64,000 nucleotides of DNA, taken from contig NZ_LLER01000009.1 of the NCBI RefSeq assembly GCF_001500315.1, positions 62,001-126,000 of the forward strand. The letters are read 5' to 3'. Each line of letters opens with the position of its first letter. Positions within the stretch are counted from its first letter, which is position 1. The DNA comes from Staphylococcus auricularis. Its GTDB lineage: Bacteria > Bacillota > Bacilli > Staphylococcales > Staphylococcaceae. Below the pieces are notes generated by a model. That model saw only the letters and a list, made by a program, of their open reading frames with translations, was not told the DNA's origin and made no database searches. This document shows positions 20,833 to 29,606 of the stretch, piece by piece. The position numbers and the translations under genes were made by a program.

Positions 20833-21705
20833 ATGCCTGAACTTCCTGAAGTTGAACATGTTAAACGAGGCATACAACCATTTATTGAAGGAGAGACGAT
20901 CGAACGGGTCGTGTTCTCTGATAAAGTTGCAGAAGGAAAAGCTGCAGGTCGTGAAACTATTATTAAAGGCATAACACTCGATGGTTTTAAACAATACTCA
21001 GAGGGTTATATCATTGAACGGGTAGCAAGATTGAGTAAATACATTACCTTCAATATTCGTAAAGCTGATGAAGAACGGATACTTGTGAGCCATCTCGGTA
21101 TGGCAGGTGGCTTCTTTATCGTGTCACAACTCGAAGACATCAGCGTGCCGAATTATCGCAAACATTGGCACGTGATTTTCGAATTAAGTAATGGTATGAA
21201 GCTCGTTTACTCTGATATTAGACGCTTTGGAGAAATACGAAATATATCAGATTACGATGCATATCCATCATTGTTAGAGATCGCACCAGATCCGTTTGAT
21301 GATGCGGCTTATCCGCATTATCTCGAAAGCTTCAATCAGAAATTTTACCAAAACAAACCTGTGAAACAGTTTATACTCGATCATCGTGTCGTTGCTGGAT
21401 GTGGTAATATTTACGCTTGCGAAGCATTGTTTGAAAGTGGAATTGACCCATCACGACTTGTTAAAGATCTTACGCAAGAGGAAAGGGACCGCTTATTTCA
21501 ACATGTTCGAAATGTGTTGGAAAAGGGTATAAAATACGGAGGTACCAGCATTTCTGATTATAGACATGCAGATGGTGCAGCTGGTACGATGCAGTTACAT
21601 TTAAATGTTTATAAGCAAAAGGTATGTCACAATTGTGGTTCATCGATTGAAACTAAAATTGTTGCAGGACGTAATAGTCATTATTGTCCGGCATGCCAAC
21701 GTTAA
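20833..21705 (+). CDS. mutM: Formamidopyrimidine-DNA glycosylase MutM (Fpg)
   Basis: MutM excises 8-oxoguanine and formamidopyrimidines and nicks the abasic site. The 290-residue protein has the essential N-terminal catalytic Pro and Glu (PELPEVEHVKRG after Met removal). It has the helix-two-turn-helix region containing VAGCGNIYACEALF, and a C-terminal zinc finger (CHNCGSS, then CPAC) that binds DNA. Full length and all key residues are present. It follows polA by 15 bases and precedes coaE by 15, in the order polA-mutM-coaE seen in Bacillus (there with ytaF between mutM and coaE). Confidence 0.96.
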   Translation: MPELPEVEHVKRGIQPFIEGETIERVVFSDKVAEGKAAGRETIIKGITLDGFKQYSEGYIIERVARLSKYITFNIRKADEERILVSHLGMAGGFFIVSQLEDISVPNYRKHWHVIFELSNGMKLVYSDIRRFGEIRNISDYDAYPSLLEIAPDPFDDAAYPHYLESFNQKFYQNKPVKQFILDHRVVAGCGNIYACEALFESGIDPSRLVKDLTQEERDRLFQHVRNVLEKGIKYGGTSISDYRHADGAAGTMQLHLNVYKQKVCHNCGSSIETKIVAGRNSHYCPACQR

Positions 21706-21720
21706 AGAAAGAGGGAAATT

Positions 21721-22356
21721 ATGCCAAAAGTCATTGGATTAACTGGCGGTATCGCATCAGGTAAATCAACGGTTTCAGAATTATTAACCGCTTATGGATT
21801 TAAAATCGTCGATGCGGATATTGCTTCTCGAAAAGCAGTAGCTAAAGGAACGAAAGGATTAGAACAAGTGCGTGAAGCATTTGGAGATGAAGCGATTCAA
21901 CCCGATGGTGAAATGGATAGACAATATGTTGGAGATATTGTCTTTAATCAACCAGAAAAACGCATTGAACTCAATAACATTGTTCATCCGATTGTCCGCC
22001 AGATCATGGATGAAGAGAAAAATGAATATCTGGAACAAGGACACAATGTCATCATGGATATTCCGCTTCTATTTGAAAACGAACTTCAAGATACAGTAGA
22101 CGAAGTATGGCTCGTGTATACGTCTGAAAGTATTCAAATAGATCGATTGATGGAACGAAATGATATGTCTGTAGAAGATGCGAAAGCACGTGTCTACAGC
22201 CAAATCTCAATCGATAAGAAAAGCCGTATGGCAGACCATGTGATTGACAATCTGGATTCAAAACTACAATTAAAACAAAATCTAGAGAAACTATTGATTG
22301 ATCAAGGCTTTATTGAAGCTTACGATCCAGAGAGTGATGACGATACAAATTCGTAA
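21721..22356 (+). CDS. coaE: Dephospho-CoA kinase
   Basis: CoaE phosphorylates dephospho-CoA on the ribose 3' hydroxyl, the last step of coenzyme A synthesis. The 211-residue protein has the P-loop [12 protein letters not shown] at residues 6-17, the DADI motif, and the DIPLLFE segment of the substrate site. A short acidic tail (ESDDDTNS) is not part of the conserved fold. It is the last gene of polA-mutM-coaE and is followed by a strong terminator. Confidence 0.95.
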   Translation: MPKVIGLTGGIASGKSTVSELLTAYGFKIVDADIASRKAVAKGTKGLEQVREAFGDEAIQPDGEMDRQYVGDIVFNQPEKRIELNNIVHPIVRQIMDEEKNEYLEQGHNVIMDIPLLFENELQDTVDEVWLVYTSESIQIDRLMERNDMSVEDAKARVYSQISIDKKSRMADHVIDNLDSKLQLKQNLEKLLIDQGFIEAYDPESDDDTNS

Positions 22357-22380
22357 AATAAATGAATAAAAATAGATATT

Positions 22381-22431
22381 AGTCTTTGGGAGTTAATGTT
22401 ACTTATGGCAATAACTTTCAAAGACTTTTTT
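22381..22431 (+). terminator. Terminator after coaE
   Basis: AGTCTTTG (22381-22388) pairs with CAAAGACT (22419-22426), and the inner AGTTA (22391-22395) with TAACT (22412-22416). A run of six Ts follows. Confidence 0.8.
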
Positions 22432-22443
22432 AAAATAATTTTT

Positions 22444-22457
22444 CGTAATCGCTTTCA
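22444..22457 (+). promoter_or_regulatory. cre-like CcpA site in the gapB promoter
   Basis: CGTAATCGCTTTCA matches the consensus TGNAANCGNWNNCW at every position except the first. It covers the expected -35 position of the gapB promoter, so CcpA binding there would repress. This is an inference from sequence only. Confidence 0.4.
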
Positions 22458-22469
22458 TATTTCGTCGTT

Positions 22470-22502
22470 TATGTTATACTCAAATTATAAAAGTATAACA
22501 CA
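22470..22502. promoter_or_regulatory. Paired CcpN-type operators over the gapB promoter
   Basis: TATGTTATACT at 22470-22480 and, on the minus strand, TGTGTTATACT (plus-strand 22492-22502) both match TRTGHYATAYW, the CcpN binding motif described for B. subtilis gapB and pckA. They form an inverted pair with the 8-bp core GTTATACT/AGTATAAC. The left copy also serves as the extended -10 box (TGT-TATACT), so bound repressor would cover the promoter and start site. This fits glucose repression of gluconeogenic GAPDH. Confidence 0.6.
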
Positions 22503-22522
22503 AATGATGAGGGGTGCTTTAA

Positions 22523-23548
22523 ATGGCAACAAATATTGCAATTAACGGAATGGGACGTATTGGACGAATGGTGTTGAGAATCGCATTGAAAAAAGAAGAC
22601 CTAAACATCGTCGCAATTAATGCGAGTTATCCACCTGAAACCATTGCTCATTTAGTTAATTACGATACGACGCATGGTAGATACGATAAAAAAGTAGAAG
22701 CAACTGAAACTGGAATCAAAGTAGATGGACATGAAATTAAATTGGTTTCTGACCGTAATCCAGAGAATTTACCATGGGAAACGCTCGATATAGACCTTGT
22801 GATTGATGCAACAGGGGTATTTAATCACGGAGATAAAGCACAAGCGCATATTGAAGCTGGTGCAAAAAAAGTATTACTCACTGGACCATCTAAAGGTGGA
22901 CATGTACAAATGGTTGTCAAAGGTGTCAACAATGATCAGTTAGATTTAGATACATACGATATCTTTAGTAATGCATCATGTACAACGAACTGTATTGGTC
23001 CTGTAGCGAAAGTGTTAAATGATACATTTGGCATTGAAAATGGTCTAATGACAACAGTTCATGCGATTACAAATGACCAAAAAAACATTGATAATCCGCA
23101 TAAAGATTTACGTCGTGCACGTTCATGTAATGAAAGCATTATTCCTACTTCTACAGGGGCAGCAAAAGCATTGAAAGAAGTGATGCCAGAATTAGAAGGT
23201 AAACTTCATGGTTTAGCTTTACGTGTACCTACGAAAAATGTATCTCTCGTCGATCTCGTTGTCGATTTAAAACAAGATGTTACAGTAGAAGAAGTGAACC
23301 AAGCATTTAGAGATCATGACTTACAAGGCGTGATTGATACCGTCGATGAACCGCTTGTTTCAGTAGACTTCAATACTGACCCTCATTCAGCCATTGTGGA
23401 TACATTAAGTACAATGCAAATGGGCAGCCGTAAAGTGAAAGTCATCGCTTGGTATGATAACGAATGGGGTTATTCAAACCGAGTGGTAGAAATTGCACAA
23501 CAAATCGGTGAGCAATTAGCAGCGAAACAAACCACAACAGCACAATAA
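22523..23548 (+). CDS. gapB: Glyceraldehyde-3-phosphate dehydrogenase, gluconeogenic type
   Basis: GapB interconverts glyceraldehyde-3-phosphate and 1,3-bisphosphoglycerate; the GapB class works mainly in gluconeogenesis, usually with NADP. The 341-residue protein has the dinucleotide-binding start NIAINGMGRIGR, the catalytic cysteine in SNASCTTNC, and WYDNEWGYSNRV near the C-terminus. Position between coaE and nrdR and the NASYPPETIAHL segment identify it as GapB rather than glycolytic GapA, which would sit in the gapR-pgk operon elsewhere. It is monocistronic, with its own promoter carrying CcpN-type and cre-like sites and a terminator at 23598. Confidence 0.95.
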   Translation: MATNIAINGMGRIGRMVLRIALKKEDLNIVAINASYPPETIAHLVNYDTTHGRYDKKVEATETGIKVDGHEIKLVSDRNPENLPWETLDIDLVIDATGVFNHGDKAQAHIEAGAKKVLLTGPSKGGHVQMVVKGVNNDQLDLDTYDIFSNASCTTNCIGPVAKVLNDTFGIENGLMTTVHAITNDQKNIDNPHKDLRRARSCNESIIPTSTGAAKALKEVMPELEGKLHGLALRVPTKNVSLVDLVVDLKQDVTVEEVNQAFRDHDLQGVIDTVDEPLVSVDFNTDPHSAIVDTLSTMQMGSRKVKVIAWYDNEWGYSNRVVEIAQQIGEQLAAKQTTTAQ

Positions 23549-23597
23549 ACATTGAACATCATAAAATGTACAATTAAATCATGATATAAAGTAATTA

Positions 23598-23629
23598 GGC
23601 TGGGAAGCTATTTCCCAGTCTTTTGTTTT
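23598..23629 (+). terminator. Terminator after gapB
   Basis: GGCTGGGAA (23598-23606) pairs with TTCCCAGTC (23612-23620), 9 bp with one G-U pair, followed by TTTTGTTTT. Confidence 0.8.
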
Positions 23630-23716
23630 ATCGAAGAAAGTCACGAGAGGCGTTCAATATAATAAGGTAATATTTAAATGGACTAAAGCAAGCGTCTTAT
23701 TCTAATTGACTATGCT

Positions 23717-23745
23717 TTAAGAGATGTAAGGTTTTATAGTATAAT
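23717..23745 (+). promoter_or_regulatory. Candidate promoter of the nrdR leader
   Basis: TTAAGA (23717-23722) and TATAAT (23740-23745) are separated by exactly 17 bases. Transcription would begin near 23752, giving a leader of about 320 nucleotides before nrdR. Confidence 0.45.
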
Positions 23746-23751
23746 AGACCA

Positions 23752-24070
23752 TAATTCAGAATGACAGTCCATTTGATGTTCAAATGTTACAGAACATTAA
23801 TCATGCCTCATATTAGGTTGAAATGCCCATTTTATCATGTCTATGAAAGCAATCTCATAGCGACTAAATCAACACAGTTATTAGGTAAATATAGAGTATG
23901 AAATATGGAGGAAAGGAGCAAAATACACAAGTCACAAAGTACAAGACAATGCAGTAGATTGGAACGTTGTCTTATTGAATGTAGGTAAAGTAGAATGCTT
24001 GTTATCAGAAGTCGGGAACCGTTAAAGCTTAATTCCTACAGAAGTTGTCGTTTGTGTATAAGTGATAGAT
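23752..24070 (+). ncRNA. Candidate structured leader or small RNA upstream of nrdR
   Basis: This 320-base stretch has no credible gene but many perfect hairpins. These are ATTTGA/TCAAAT (23771-23776 with 23780-23785), AATGTT/AACATT (23783-23788 with 23793-23798), CTATGA/TCATAG (23841-23846 with 23855-23860), AAGACAA/TTGTCTT (23943-23949 with 23967-23973), and GGAA..TTAA/TTAATTCC (24015-24036). A long-range pairing ATACACAA/TTGTGTAT (23923-23930 with 24052-24059) encloses the last two and ends next to the nrdR start. No known riboswitch class was recognised. It could be an independent small RNA or merely an untranslated region. Confidence 0.4.
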
Positions 24071-24541
24071 ATGAAATGTCCGAAATGTAATGCTACAAAT
24101 TCTCGTGTTGTTGATTCAAGACATGCAGACGAAGTGAATGCGATTAGACGAAGAAGAGAATGTGAATCATGTGGGACAAGATTTACCACATTCGAACATA
24201 TTGAAAAACGCCCGCTTATTGTGGTGAAAAAAGATGGTACGAGAGAGCAATTTTTACGTGAAAAAATATTAAATGGTTTAGTGCGTTCATGTGAAAAACG
24301 GCCTGTACGCTATGAACAATTAGAAGAAATTACGAACAGTGTCGAATGGGGATTAAGAGATGGGGGTCAAGCAGAGGTTTCTTCCAGAGAAATCGGAGAA
24401 CTCGTCATGAATCTACTGATGGAAGTCGATCAAGTTTCTTATGTCCGATTTGCCTCAGTATACAAAGAATTTAAAGATATTGATCAACTGCTGAGTTCAA
24501 TGCAAGGCATGCTGTCACAAGAAAATCGGAGTGATTCATAA
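24071..24541 (+). CDS. nrdR: Transcriptional repressor NrdR
   Basis: NrdR represses ribonucleotide reductase operons and senses dATP/ATP through an ATP cone. The 156-residue protein has an N-terminal zinc ribbon (CPKCNAT, then CESCGTRF) and an ATP-cone domain (about residues 49-139) starting [14 protein letters not shown]. Family length supports the ATG at 24071 rather than the in-frame GTG at 24062. The ribosome binding site is unusually poor: only AGTGAT precedes the start, adjacent to the end of a long-range stem in the leader, which suggests weak or controlled translation. dnaB begins at the next base after the stop. Confidence 0.94.
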   Translation: MKCPKCNATNSRVVDSRHADEVNAIRRRRECESCGTRFTTFEHIEKRPLIVVKKDGTREQFLREKILNGLVRSCEKRPVRYEQLEEITNSVEWGLRDGGQAEVSSREIGELVMNLLMEVDQVSYVRFASVYKEFKDIDQLLSSMQGMLSQENRSDS

Positions 24542-25951
24542 ATGGGTTTACAGTCATATGACTACGGTTTAAGACCACATGACCATTTCAAAGTGTTGCG
24601 CAACTTTATTTTTACGCAACAACATTTAGATATTTTAAATCGTCTGTTCACACCCTTGATAGGTGCACAGGCTACAGGTTTATACATTTACTTAGACCAG
24701 TTTAAAGATACACCGCAAGAAACGGTCATGACACATTATGTCATCATGAATGAGCTGAAAACAAACTTATCAGAGTTTCGCCAAGCTATGGATTTATTAG
24801 AAGGGATTGGACTTGTTAAGACATTCGTAAAACACGATGAAAACCAATCTTCATTTGTGTATCAATTGGTTCAACCTCCAACAGCGAATCAATACTTCAA
24901 TGATCCGATGTTATCAGTTTATTTATATAGTGAAGTAAGCAAACAGCGATACTTACAATTGAAGGCACATTTTGAAGATACAGAGGCCGTTGATTTATCA
25001 CAATATCAAGAAACGACTCGTAAATATACGGATGTATTTACTATACCACGGGATAAAGATGTACCTGATTCACAACTTGTAAGACGAGATGAAACATATG
25101 ATGGGGTCAATCTCAGCCACGTACAATTCGATTTTGAACAGTTATATGATTTATTGCAATCGCACTTTATTAGTTCGAATATCGTAACTAAAGAAGCTAA
25201 AAATTTAATCATTCAACTTGCGACGCTATATGGTTTAACACCAGAGGACATGAAGCGGATTATCTTGAAATCAATTACGAGTGCGCAAGAATTATCCTTT
25301 GAAGATCTAAGAAAGCATGCACGATCTTACTACTTGATGGAACATGAACAGCACCTTCCTCGCTTACAAGCTAAGCATGATCAACAGCCAGTACAGGGCA
25401 TTGATGCGAAAGCGGAAGAAACAAATGGGCAAGATGACGAAAACATGTCTATGCAACAGTATATGAAACTGCTAGATGAAACGAGTCCGATTGATATGCT
25501 CGTGTCATGGTCTGATTCAGAACCAACCGTGAGTCAAAAAGCGCTCGTGGAAGAATTGGTAGAACAACAGAAACTATCATTTGGTGTGACAAACGTACTG
25601 TTACAATATGTCATGCTTAAAAATGATTATCGCTTACCTAAAGATTACATTAGAGAAATTGCTTCAAACTGGAAAAAATTAGAATTTAAAACAGCTTCAG
25701 AAGCGTATGAACATATCATGAAGCAAAAAGAAAATAGTCAAAAACGAAAAGCGAACAAAACGTCTTATACACAAAGACCGAAGAAAATTGTTTCGCGTGA
25801 GATGACACCAAAATGGTTGCAAGAGCGCCATCAATCTGACAATAATAAAGGGCAACAAGGTACACAAATGTCGGAAGAAGAAACAGCACAATTTGAAAAA
25901 GAAAAAGCTGCGTTAGCTAAAAGACTACGACAACGACGGAAGGAGGACTGA
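24542..25951 (+). CDS. dnaB: Replication initiation and membrane attachment protein DnaB
   Basis: This is the Gram-positive primosome protein DnaB (not the helicase). With DnaD and DnaI it helps load the replicative helicase DnaC at oriC and at restarted forks. The 469-residue protein has DDBH-type helical domains with the YxxxIxxxW-like segment near residues 370-385 (DYIREIASNWKKLEF). It ends in a basic, low-complexity tail. The ATG directly abuts the nrdR stop (TAAATG), with GGAGTGA inside nrdR as ribosome binding site. The order nrdR-dnaB-dnaI is conserved in Bacillus. Confidence 0.94.
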   Translation: MGLQSYDYGLRPHDHFKVLRNFIFTQQHLDILNRLFTPLIGAQATGLYIYLDQFKDTPQETVMTHYVIMNELKTNLSEFRQAMDLLEGIGLVKTFVKHDENQSSFVYQLVQPPTANQYFNDPMLSVYLYSEVSKQRYLQLKAHFEDTEAVDLSQYQETTRKYTDVFTIPRDKDVPDSQLVRRDETYDGVNLSHVQFDFEQLYDLLQSHFISSNIVTKEAKNLIIQLATLYGLTPEDMKRIILKSITSAQELSFEDLRKHARSYYLMEHEQHLPRLQAKHDQQPVQGIDAKAEETNGQDDENMSMQQYMKLLDETSPIDMLVSWSDSEPTVSQKALVEELVEQQKLSFGVTNVLLQYVMLKNDYRLPKDYIREIASNWKKLEFKTASEAYEHIMKQKENSQKRKANKTSYTQRPKKIVSREMTPKWLQERHQSDNNKGQQGTQMSEEETAQFEKEKAALAKRLRQRRKED

Positions 25952-25957
25952 GTTTAA

Positions 25958-26881
25958 ATGCAACAATTCAACGATATCATGGGGCCTTCCCGTGACTTAC
26001 AAAAACGCATTGAGAAGATTAAAAGAGATGTTGTCAATGATCCAGATGTGAAACAATTTCTCGAAGATCATCGTGCGGAACTCACCAATGCGATGATTGA
26101 TGAAGATTTAAATGTACTACAGGAATATAAAGATCAGCAAAAACATTATGATGGTCACGCATTTAAAGATTGTCCGAATTTCGTAAAAGGCCATGTACCT
26201 GAGCTTTATATTGATCAAAACCATATTAAAATCCGTTACCTTCCGTGTCCATGTAAAATCAAGCACGATGAAGAAAAACAACAAGCAAGTATGATTACGT
26301 CTCATTTTATGCAAAAAGATACACTTAATGCGCGACTCGAAGACATTTATATGAGCGATCGGAATCGCGTGGATATCATAGGTGCTGCAGAACAGTTTTG
26401 CCAGGCAATGAACTCCGAAAATCCACCGACAAAAGGATTTTATTTATACGGTCCGTTTGGCACGGGTAAATCATTTATCCTTGGTGCGATTGCAAATGAA
26501 CTCAAATACGATAACATCCATTCAACACTTGTGTATCTGCCAGAATTGATTCGCACGTTAAAAAGTAGCTTTAAAGATGGCACATTTGAAAGCAAATTAC
26601 AAGGCGTACGTGAAGCCAACATTCTCATGCTTGATGATATTGGGGCTGAAGAAACGACACCATGGGTCAGAGACGAGGTGCTCGGACCGTTGTTACACTA
26701 TCGCATGATTCATGAACTCCCAACTTTCTTCAGTTCAAACATGGATTTAACTGAACTAGAACATCATCTATCAGTAACAAGGGAAGGTGCAGAGCTTACC
26801 AAGGCAGCACGTATATTAGAACGCATTAAAGTTTTAGCCAAACCATATTATCTTGAAGGAAAAAATCATCGAGAAGATTGA
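25958..26881 (+). CDS. dnaI: Helicase loader DnaI
   Basis: DnaI is the AAA+ ATPase that loads the hexameric helicase onto single-stranded DNA. The 307-residue protein has an N-terminal helicase-interaction domain with putative zinc ligands (DCPNF, then LPCPCKIKH, near residues 70-107). A DnaC/IstB-type AAA+ domain follows, with Walker A GPFGTGKS near residue 164, Walker B MLDDIG near 226, and an arginine-containing ARILERI near the end. AGGAGG inside the end of dnaB serves as ribosome binding site. It is cotranscribed with nrdR and dnaB. Confidence 0.95.
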   Translation: MQQFNDIMGPSRDLQKRIEKIKRDVVNDPDVKQFLEDHRAELTNAMIDEDLNVLQEYKDQQKHYDGHAFKDCPNFVKGHVPELYIDQNHIKIRYLPCPCKIKHDEEKQQASMITSHFMQKDTLNARLEDIYMSDRNRVDIIGAAEQFCQAMNSENPPTKGFYLYGPFGTGKSFILGAIANELKYDNIHSTLVYLPELIRTLKSSFKDGTFESKLQGVREANILMLDDIGAEETTPWVRDEVLGPLLHYRMIHELPTFFSSNMDLTELEHHLSVTREGAELTKAARILERIKVLAKPYYLEGKNHRED

Positions 26882-26899
26882 ATTTTAAGCGACAAGGTG

Positions 26900-26910
26900 T
26901 ATAATATAAT
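26900..26910 (+). promoter_or_regulatory. -10 region of the thrS T-box transcript
   Basis: Two overlapping TATAAT boxes (26900-26905 and 26905-26910) lie just upstream of the T-box leader. No strong -35 is seen. Confidence 0.4.
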
Positions 26911-26924
26911 TAAATCTTAATCAA

Positions 26925-27172
26925 AGTGAACGTATGTGAGGACATAATTCAAGCATGTCGTAATATCCAGAGAGCTAACGTCTGCTGCAAGTTTAGCTAT
27001 TACGCACTTGAGTTACTCCCTCATGATATAGTATTTGTAATGAATACTCGGCTCAAGACCGTTATCTTAGGAAGAGTAAAGCATATAGACATGCTCCCGT
27101 GCATGCGTATGCTTAAAATTAGGGTGGTACCGCGAAGACCTCGCCCCTGTAATAGGAGTGAGGTCTTTTTTT
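26925..27172 (+). promoter_or_regulatory. T-box riboswitch controlling thrS
   Basis: The leader has a stem I with arms GAGG, TCAAG and GTAAT closing with ATTAC, CTTGA and CCTC. It has the AGAGAG motif of the distal stem and the diagnostic T-box sequence AGGGTGGTACCGCG at 27121-27134. The terminator is AAGACCTC (27135-27142) with GAGGTCTT (27160-27167), followed by Ts. Uncharged tRNA-Thr should pair with the specifier and the T-box and prevent termination. The likely specifier is ACT at 27015-27017, a threonine codon, in the 3' side of the specifier loop. The class is certain and the exact specifier less so. Confidence 0.93.
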
Positions 27173-27234
27173 ATTTGCGCTAATGAGGGGTACGATGACT
27201 TTGATAAGTTATGCTAAATAGGAGGAAATCAGTG

Positions 27235-29175
27235 ATGGATCAAATTAATATTCAGTTTCCAGATGGTAATACAAAGGCCTTTGATCAAGGCACAACAACT
27301 GAAGATATCGCACAATCAATCAGTCCTGGATTACGTAAAAAAGCAGTTGCAGGTAAATTTAATGGCAAAATGGTAGATTTAACACGTCCACTTGAAGAAG
27401 ATGGTTCAATTGAAATCGTCACACCAGGTAGCGATGAAGCACTTGAAGTATTGCGTCATTCTACTGCGCATCTCATGGCACAAGCGTTAAAACGCCTTTA
27501 CGGAGATGTAAAATTTGGTGTAGGTCCTGTCATTGATGGCGGATTTTACTACGATTTCGATGTAGAACAAAATATTTCTTCAGATGATTTCGACCAAATC
27601 GAAAAAACAATGAAAAAAATTGTAGATGAAAATCATAAAATCGAACGAAAAGTCGTATCACGTGAAGAAGCAAAAGCATTTTTCAAAGACGATCCTTATA
27701 AATTAGAATTGATTGATGCCATTCCAGAAGATGAAAATGTCACACTCTACACTCAAGGTGAGTTTACTGACTTATGCCGTGGTGTGCACGTACCATCAAC
27801 ATCTAAAATTAAAGAATTTAAATTATTATCTACAGCAGGTGCTTACTGGCGCGGTGACAGCGACAATAAAATGTTACAACGGATTTATGGTACTGCATTC
27901 TTCGACAAAAAAGATCTTAAAGCACACCTCAATATGCTAGAAGAACGTAAAGAACGTGATCACCGTAAAATCGGTAAAGAACTCGAATTGTTTACAACAA
28001 ATCCATTAGTAGGTGCTGGTTTACCACTATGGTTACCAAATGGTGCAACAATTCGTCGTGAAATTGAACGTTACATTGTCGATAAAGAAGTAAGTATGGG
28101 TTATGACCATGTTTATACACCTGTTATGGCAAATGTTGATTTATATAAAACATCTGGACACTGGGATCACTATCAAGAAGATATGTTCCCTCCAATGTGT
28201 TTAGATGAAAATGAAAACATGGTACTTAGACCAATGAACTGTCCACACCATATGATGGTGTATGCGAACAAACCCCATTCTTACCGTGAACTACCAATAC
28301 GTATCGCTGAATTAGGTACAATGCACCGTTATGAAGCAAGTGGTGCTGTGTCAGGTCTTCAACGTGTGAGAGGGATGACATTAAACGACGCCCACATTTT
28401 CGTAAGACCTGATCAAATTAAAGAAGAATTTAAACGCGTCGTGAACTTAATTTTAGATGTTTACGAAGACTTTGGTTTTGAAAACTACAGTTTCCGTTTA
28501 AGCTATCGTGATCCTGAAGATAAAGATAAATATTATGATGACGATGACATGTGGAATAAAGCAGAAGCAATGTTAAAAGAAGCGGTTGACGAACTTGGTT
28601 TAGATTATGAAGAAGCAATCGGTGAAGCGGCATTCTACGGTCCTAAACTCGACGTACAAGTTCAAACAGCAATGGGTAAAGAAGAAACGTTATCAACAGC
28701 ACAACTTGACTTCTTATTACCACAAAAATTCGATCTAACTTATATCGGACAAGACGGTGAACATCATCGCCCAGTGGTTATCCATCGTGGTGTTGTATCT
28801 ACAATGGAACGTTTCGTAGCATTCTTAACAGAAGAAACAAAAGGGGCTTTCCCAACATGGTTAGCGCCAAAACAAGTTGAGATTATTCCGGTTAACGTCG
28901 ACCTTCATTATGACTACGCACGTACGATTCTCGATGAATTAAAATCTCACGGTGTCCGTGTAGAAATCGATGATCGTAATGAAAAAATGGGTTATAAAAT
29001 CAGAGAAGCACAAATGCAAAAAATCCCTTATCAACTTGTCGTAGGTGATAAAGAGGTTGAAAACCAAGAAGTCAACGTTAGAAAATACGGTTCTAAAGAT
29101 CAAGAAACAGTGGAAAAAGATGAGTTTATCTGGAATTTAATCGATGAAATTCGCTTAAAAAAACAAAGATCATAA
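27235..29175 (+). CDS. thrS: Threonyl-tRNA synthetase
   Basis: ThrS charges tRNA-Thr. The 646-residue class II synthetase has an N-terminal TGS domain (about 1-65) and an editing domain (about 70-225) with [10 protein letters not shown]. The catalytic core has zinc ligands in RPMNCPHHM and class II motif 3 later. The anticodon-binding domain is at about 540-640. GGAGG at 27221-27225 and family length fix the ATG at 27235, trimming eight residues from the longest frame. Expression is governed by the T-box just upstream. Confidence 0.97.
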   Translation: MDQINIQFPDGNTKAFDQGTTTEDIAQSISPGLRKKAVAGKFNGKMVDLTRPLEEDGSIEIVTPGSDEALEVLRHSTAHLMAQALKRLYGDVKFGVGPVIDGGFYYDFDVEQNISSDDFDQIEKTMKKIVDENHKIERKVVSREEAKAFFKDDPYKLELIDAIPEDENVTLYTQGEFTDLCRGVHVPSTSKIKEFKLLSTAGAYWRGDSDNKMLQRIYGTAFFDKKDLKAHLNMLEERKERDHRKIGKELELFTTNPLVGAGLPLWLPNGATIRREIERYIVDKEVSMGYDHVYTPVMANVDLYKTSGHWDHYQEDMFPPMCLDENENMVLRPMNCPHHMMVYANKPHSYRELPIRIAELGTMHRYEASGAVSGLQRVRGMTLNDAHIFVRPDQIKEEFKRVVNLILDVYEDFGFENYSFRLSYRDPEDKDKYYDDDDMWNKAEAMLKEAVDELGLDYEEAIGEAAFYGPKLDVQVQTAMGKEETLSTAQLDFLLPQKFDLTYIGQDGEHHRPVVIHRGVVSTMERFVAFLTEETKGAFPTWLAPKQVEIIPVNVDLHYDYARTILDELKSHGVRVEIDDRNEKMGYKIREAQMQKIPYQLVVGDKEVENQEVNVRKYGSKDQETVEKDEFIWNLIDEIRLKKQRS

Positions 29176-29250
29176 AGTGATGCTTGAAACATCATGATGA
29201 TTCATGTATATTTACATTTAAGCATTTAAAAATTATTGAAAATAAGAGTT
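29176..29250 (+). terminator. Possible weak terminator after thrS
   Basis: ATGCTTGAA (29180-29188) can pair with TTTAAGCAT (29217-29225), followed by TTAAAAATT. The stem is AT-rich and the T tract is poor, so this is only a candidate. Confidence 0.25.
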
Positions 29251-29465
29251 AGAGGTCGCGTCTTTAATGAGTAACACCTTAGCTGTCTAATGGGACAGAT
29301 GCTAACGTGGTGAAAGGTAAAGATGCCGAAATGAACATTAGCCATTACTAATGTTTGTTGGGGCAGTATTCGAAAGAAACTGAACTGTCACATATGTGAT
29401 GTGCTACCGAATATAAATCATTCCAAATGGTTGCATATCAAAAAGGTATGCAACCATTTTTGATT
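29246..29465 (+). promoter_or_regulatory. Lysine riboswitch (L-box) upstream of lysP
   Basis: The conserved aptamer features are present in order. AGAGGTCGCG lies at 29251-29260, and GTGAAAGGTAAAGATGCCGAA near 29310-29332. TTGGGGC lies near 29359, then GAAAGAAACTGAA, and the closing GCTACCGA lies near 29403-29410. A strong terminator follows: AAATGGTTGCATA (29425-29437) with TATGCAACCATTT (29447-29459) and a T run. Lysine binding should favour termination and shut off the lysine permease. Confidence 0.93.
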
Positions 29466-29606
29466 TTGCTTAAACACTGTTTGTCAAAGCTTATATTGTT
29501 TATAAAACCACTCATATCTTTTGAGCTATGTGAAGTTAAGACAAGCAACTGTAGTGATAAACATATTAGTCGTTCCCCTCTATGTAGGAAAGGATAGGAA
29601 ACTTCT

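Noticed and set aside
23898..23957. 19-codon frame MKYGGKEQ... in the nrdR leader
   Set aside because: No ribosome binding site precedes the ATG (the purine-rich stretch lies after it), and the region is better explained by RNA hairpins.
26926..27183. 85-codon frame upstream of thrS
   Set aside because: It covers the T-box leader and terminator; the RNA structure explains the sequence.
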